DNA of 64,000 bases from NCBI RefSeq assembly GCF_008364795.1, contig NZ_VTTM01000017.1, positions 44,207 through 108,206 on the forward strand. Reading direction: 5' to 3'. Under the pieces are notes generated by a model, which was given only the letters and a program-made list of their open reading frames with translations, did no database searches and was not told where the DNA came from. Position 1 is the stretch's first letter, and the number at the start of each line of letters is the position of its first letter. The DNA is from Azospirillum oryzae. GTDB lineage: Bacteria; Pseudomonadota; Alphaproteobacteria; Azospirillales; Azospirillaceae. Made by a program: the position numbers and the translations under genes. Shown one piece after another: positions 60,772 to 64,000 of this stretch.

Positions 60772-63616
60772 CGTTCGGCTCCTGAGTTGTAATCATGTAG
60801 TCATTGTCGGTGCGCTGTACCCCCGCTAGGCTTTCGAAAGCGGGCCGGAAGTTGCCAATACCAACCTTCCGCTTTTTAGCAGCAGCCTCAAGCACCGGAA
60901 ACGGCACTATTCGCCAATCTCCATGATCAATTATCTGATCCGGCGATGGCGTTGATCGGCACCACGAAAGGAACTCGGCGGCAATCTTTGCAATTCTGTC
61001 CTCACCCCTTGCTGATGACTTCTTATGTTCTTCGACTTTATGGGAGAGCGATGGATTGGCTTGACTACGCGCGACGACGGGTTCGCTGCTAGCTTCAATG
61101 TCTGGCGATCCGCGCGTCGTCTGCATTGGACGCAGAGCGCTCCGTTCGGGCTTATTACCGTGCAGGGATGATTGAGCCGCCGTTTGAGGCTGTTGCTTGA
61201 TGACAGGACGGCGCCCATCGCCGGCGACGGCCTCCGCCAGTGCAACGGTGCCCTGCTGGATGGCCACGCCCGCGGTTCCAGCAAGTTCACGGTTTGACGA
61301 CCTGCCCGTCGTCTGCGTTGGACGCGGAGTGCTCTGTTCGGGCTTGGTGCTCTGCCGTGAGGGTCCAACCTCTAGTTCAGCCTGTTGCTGAGGGTCAGGA
61401 CGGCTCCCATCGCCAGCAACGGCCTCCACCAGTGCAGCAATGTCCCTCCGGATCACCACGCCTCGGATGCCGGCGATCACCCGCATCGACGTAACGGCAT
61501 CCCGATGTTCTTTGACGATCCATCCCGCGTCTCTTAGCAGGGTTGCCAATTCGATAGGCTGGGCATCAGGCTCGCCATCCGTTCGTGCAAATCGTCGATA
61601 GGGGACAAACCCTTCAGGCATCTTCGCCATCAGGTGCTCATCAAGCTGCACGAGGCATTCTCCCCAGTTTGATCGGCCGCCGGCGATATCCTCGGCCATC
61701 GCGACCAGAAGTCGACCAGCTTGGCCCATGCCGAGCAGCTCGCTACGCGCAGCAGACGCCACGGCCGCGGTTTTGGCGTTCGTCGCGGGGGGCGTAGCAG
61801 GTGGAGAGGGAGGCTCGGCATCGTTCACCGCCTCCGCTGTACCGGCTCTCGGTCTAAGCGAAGCCTCTTCGTGCTCGGTCGTGTGCCAGAACCCATCGTC
61901 CTGAGGCGACCTGCGAATGCCGGGCTGGAGTGGTGCCTTGCCGGTTGTCACCTTGGGCGCACTTTTTGGGAGCACACCTCCCTCAGGCTTTTTGACCGTC
62001 ACGCTAGGGACGTTAACCTTCCCGCCTTGCGCCTGCACATTGGGTTTGCTCACCGTGATGTTCGAGGCGACAGGTCCTTGGGCTGGTTGGATTACAGAGG
62101 CGGCGGGCACAGCTGCTTGGGCAGTTGATGCGGGAGGCGCGTTGTGGACGCCCCCACAGTCTGCGCAGGTCCAGGCGGTACCCACAGGAACGGGGTGAGG
62201 TTGCACAACACCACATGTGGCGCAGTGGACGCCCGATGCGGACGGAGCCTTCGGTGCTGCCGGCGAAACCTGAGCTGGAGAGCGCGGGACTGGAGCCTGC
62301 GCGGCCGTGGCAGGCATACTTGGAGGCAATCCTGCCGTCCCCGCCGGTTGGGATGGTGCTGGCGCCGGGTCAATCTGAGCGCCGACGTAAGGTGGGGGTT
62401 CGGCGAATAGGAGCGAAGGAGCTTGAAGGCGCAGCATCAGCAACCTCACCGGGCTGCCGTTGTTGGTCAGCACGTCCGGACAAACCGGCCAGTACCGGTA
62501 CACCTGGTTCCCAAGCTTCTTTGACACCGCCAGATCACGCTCGATCATTACGTCGGCAAGCGTATCAGGATTTCGCGGAATTCCCTGGATACGGTCGGTT
62601 TGCAGCAGCTCGATGATGTCTTCGACCGCCTTCTTCCAGACCACGAACACGCCGTCCGTCACGCCATCGGAAACCACCCAGACCCGCGCGCCCGGTTCGT
62701 TGATCTTCCATGTGCCGTCGGCTAGAAGGCGCCGCATGGCATCGAGCACAAATTGCTCGACGGGAACACCGAACCCCGGATCGCGGATCTTCCCATGGCC
62801 GGTGGCGACGAGGTCGCGCTCGACACTGGCGGAGTCCGCCTTGGTGACAAGATCTACGAGGAGGTGCTTGAGCTTTTCCGAACCCGACAGATAGAGGTTC
62901 AGAGTCTGGTTTATGTCAGAGCCCCCTTCGTTAAGCCAGTGAACCACATGCTTGGGAATCAGACTTTGGGCGATGGAGCCCCCCAGGATGCGGTGTTCAT
63001 TGCCCCGGTTGCGCTTCCAACGCAGGAAGTAGCGTTCAATGCCATGCTTATTGGCCCACTCGCTGATCGTCTCCGAGTAAGGGCTCCACATGAGCGAGCC
63101 GTCGGCATTGACCACCTCGACATCCGTGACCGGCTTGCCGACGTCGTGGAGGAGGCCGGCAAAGAAGATCGCTGCCTGCCAGCGGATTTCCACGCCCTTG
63201 CGTTCGAGGGGGGTGCCCTCCGGCATGAAAATGTGTGCGCCGCTGGAGCGGCCTGCGGAGAACGCCACCTCGAGCCCATGCCGGAACGCACCACCAGCCC
63301 CTTTGTGATGATGGTGCTCCGAGGATGGCAGAAGGTGAATATACGAGGCGAAGCGCTCAATTACCGGCAGGATTATTCGGTTGTAGTCCTCGTCCGGAAA
63401 TGAAAACGTCTGCCGGATCTTGATGAGCATCTCCGGTTGCCGGCGCATGAGGCGCTCGGTGCTGTAGACGGGGAGTCCCTTCTCGTAAGGAGGATAGCGT
63501 GGCACTTCCTCGTCGACGTCGATTTCCGGCTTCGACGCGAGCGGTGCATTGGCGTAGTAGCCGGGAAAGGCCCAGCGAAGCGCTCTGTCGGAGAGGTCTG
63601 AAATCAACTTCTTCAT
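60764..63616 (-). CDS. traI: MOBH relaxase TraI
   Basis: A 950-residue relaxase. The N-terminal TraI_2 region has HHHHKGAGGAFRHGLEV (about 100-116) and an HD motif LLHDVGKP (about 155), then EHRILGGSIAQSL. A zinc-ribbon-like CATC ... CADC pair lies near residues 463-488. A long Pro/Ala/Gln-rich, partly repetitive region with two similar blocks follows, and the C-terminal 80 residues form a folded-looking end (ILDHGDWR-type segment). MOBH relaxases nick oriT and lead the strand into the recipient. ATG at 63616 near AGAGAG. Confidence 0.93.
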   Translation of the reverse strand: MKKLISDLSDRALRWAFPGYYANAPLASKPEIDVDEEVPRYPPYEKGLPVYSTERLMRRQPEMLIKIRQTFSFPDEDYNRIILPVIERFASYIHLLPSSEHHHHKGAGGAFRHGLEVAFSAGRSSGAHIFMPEGTPLERKGVEIRWQAAIFFAGLLHDVGKPVTDVEVVNADGSLMWSPYSETISEWANKHGIERYFLRWKRNRGNEHRILGGSIAQSLIPKHVVHWLNEGGSDINQTLNLYLSGSEKLKHLLVDLVTKADSASVERDLVATGHGKIRDPGFGVPVEQFVLDAMRRLLADGTWKINEPGARVWVVSDGVTDGVFVVWKKAVEDIIELLQTDRIQGIPRNPDTLADVMIERDLAVSKKLGNQVYRYWPVCPDVLTNNGSPVRLLMLRLQAPSLLFAEPPPYVGAQIDPAPAPSQPAGTAGLPPSMPATAAQAPVPRSPAQVSPAAPKAPSASGVHCATCGVVQPHPVPVGTAWTCADCGGVHNAPPASTAQAAVPAASVIQPAQGPVASNITVSKPNVQAQGGKVNVPSVTVKKPEGGVLPKSAPKVTTGKAPLQPGIRRSPQDDGFWHTTEHEEASLRPRAGTAEAVNDAEPPSPPATPPATNAKTAAVASAARSELLGMGQAGRLLVAMAEDIAGGRSNWGECLVQLDEHLMAKMPEGFVPYRRFARTDGEPDAQPIELATLLRDAGWIVKEHRDAVTSMRVIAGIRGVVIRRDIAALVEAVAGDGSRPDPQQQAELEVGPSRQSTKPEQSTPRPTQTTGRSSNRELAGTAGVAIQQGTVALAEAVAGDGRRPVIKQQPQTAAQSSLHGNKPERSALRPMQTTRGSPDIEASSEPVVARSQANPSLSHKVEEHKKSSARGEDRIAKIAAEFLSWCRSTPSPDQIIDHGDWRIVPFPVLEAAAKKRKVGIGNFRPAFESLAGVQRTDNDYMITTQEPNGG

Positions 63617-63623
63617 GGGGATC

Positions 63624-63718
63624 TCTCTACCAAAGTCGCCCCCGGTCTCTCGCCACCGAAAGACGCCGAAAAACAGCGCCTTTCGGCAGCGCGCGCAGCT
63701 GCCGATCCCCGCTACTCT
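63624..63718. promoter_or_regulatory. Bidirectional 27-bp dyad promoter (traI / lipoprotein)
   Basis: Dyad at 63658-63684. TAGAGA (63624-63629, minus) and TACTCT (63713-63718, plus) both lie 28 nt out. Confidence 0.85.
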
Positions 63719-63758
63719 TCGGGGCGCTCCCGAGGCGATTCAATACTGAGAGGTTCCC

Positions 63759-64000
63759 TTGCGCCTAACCATCTACGCATCCGTCCTGCTTGCGGGGACG
63801 GTACTCGCAGGTTGTGTGGAGACAACCGTGCAAACCCCCTTGGTAACGCCCACCGCGCATCAGGTGGCCGACACCACGCCCCCACGGTATGAGGCCCGCG
63901 TTGGCTGGGTCGGAGCCCGACGGTGCAGATTCCGACTGAAAGCGGCCACGGTTTCCGACGCCAAAGCGGCCAGTGTTCCGATCGCAAGCCGGCCGGCATT
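63759..64000 (+). CDS. Lipoprotein, truncated by the window end
   Basis: A TTG start 5 bases after GAGAGG encodes a lipoprotein signal ending LAGC (Cys near residue 20), then ETTVQTPLVTPTAHQVADTT. The frame stays open to the last base. It is divergent from traI and driven by the same dyad. Beyond secretion and lipidation, no function can be assigned. Confidence 0.65.
   Translation, partial: MRLTIYASVLLAGTVLAGCVETTVQTPLVTPTAHQVADTTPPRYEARVGWVGARRCRFRLKAATVSDAKAASVPIASRPA

Noticed and set aside
1..64000. CRISPR arrays, tRNA or rRNA genes, replication or partition genes
   Set aside because: Reading both strands I saw no spaced direct repeats of CRISPR type, no cloverleaf candidates and no Rep or ParA-like proteins.

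Overview
The window is a high-GC conjugative transfer module from what looks like an alphaproteobacterium. A Rhodospirillales host such as Azospirillum would fit, but this rests on composition and protein style only and is weak. No replication, partition or tyrosine-integrase gene is present, so plasmid versus integrative element cannot be decided here. The transfer apparatus is an F-type type IV secretion system with a MOBH relaxase. Its gene order resembles that known for SXT/R391 and IncA/C elements: traI-traD-DUF4400, then traLEKBVA, dsbC-traC, a transfer signal peptidase, trbC/traW, traU, traN, then ssb-bet-exo-cobS-like genes, then traFHG. Almost everything is on the minus strand.

Layout. 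0-6.1 kb: a small membrane protein, traG, traH, traF. 6.4-8.8 kb: five small genes of unknown function. 9.3-13.9 kb: a regulator with four Myb/SANT-like repeats, a DsbA-like thiol oxidoreductase, secreted proteins and an HtpX-like protease. 14.3-17.0 kb: a Toprim primase and small genes. 17.4-28.9 kb: a long operon with two RNase H-like proteins, a VWA protein, DUF3150, a WGR-like protein, a MoxR/CobS ATPase, a YqaJ exonuclease, a RecT/Bet recombinase and SSB. 29.2-31.3 kb: an AcaB-like (DUF1845) protein, a ribbon-helix-helix protein with a five-copy GATATC array, and a gene-poor stretch with a perfect 11-bp inverted repeat. 31.3-52.6 kb: traN, traU, trbC/traW, a PP2C phosphatase, signal peptidase, trbI, traC, dsbC, a 1.3-kDa-scale-by-residue (about 1295 aa) Ig-like secreted protein, a thrombospondin-repeat protein, pilin traA, traV, traB, traK, traE, traL. 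52.8-57.6 kb: an IS21-family element whose istB is split at the P-loop by a 2.55-kb large-serine-recombinase cassette. 57.7-63.6 kb: DUF4400, an unknown gene, traD and traI. The window ends inside a divergent lipoprotein gene.

Regulation is the most striking content. Fourteen copies of a 27-bp dyad (GAAAGRCG-N11-CGYCTTTC) sit upstream of nearly every transcription unit. In 18 promoter orientations a -10-like hexamer, usually TANNNT, lies 27-28 nt beyond the dyad. This fixed geometry indicates one element-wide activator. Separately, 22 genes of the 6.4-28.9 kb blocks, but no tra gene, each carry their own structured 5' leader with a covarying outer stem and often the same start context (AGGTGCATCATG). 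The three operons holding those leaders begin with a hairpin whose seven-base loop is invariant while its stem covaries. Together these suggest a coordinately expressed leading/establishment region beside the mating apparatus.
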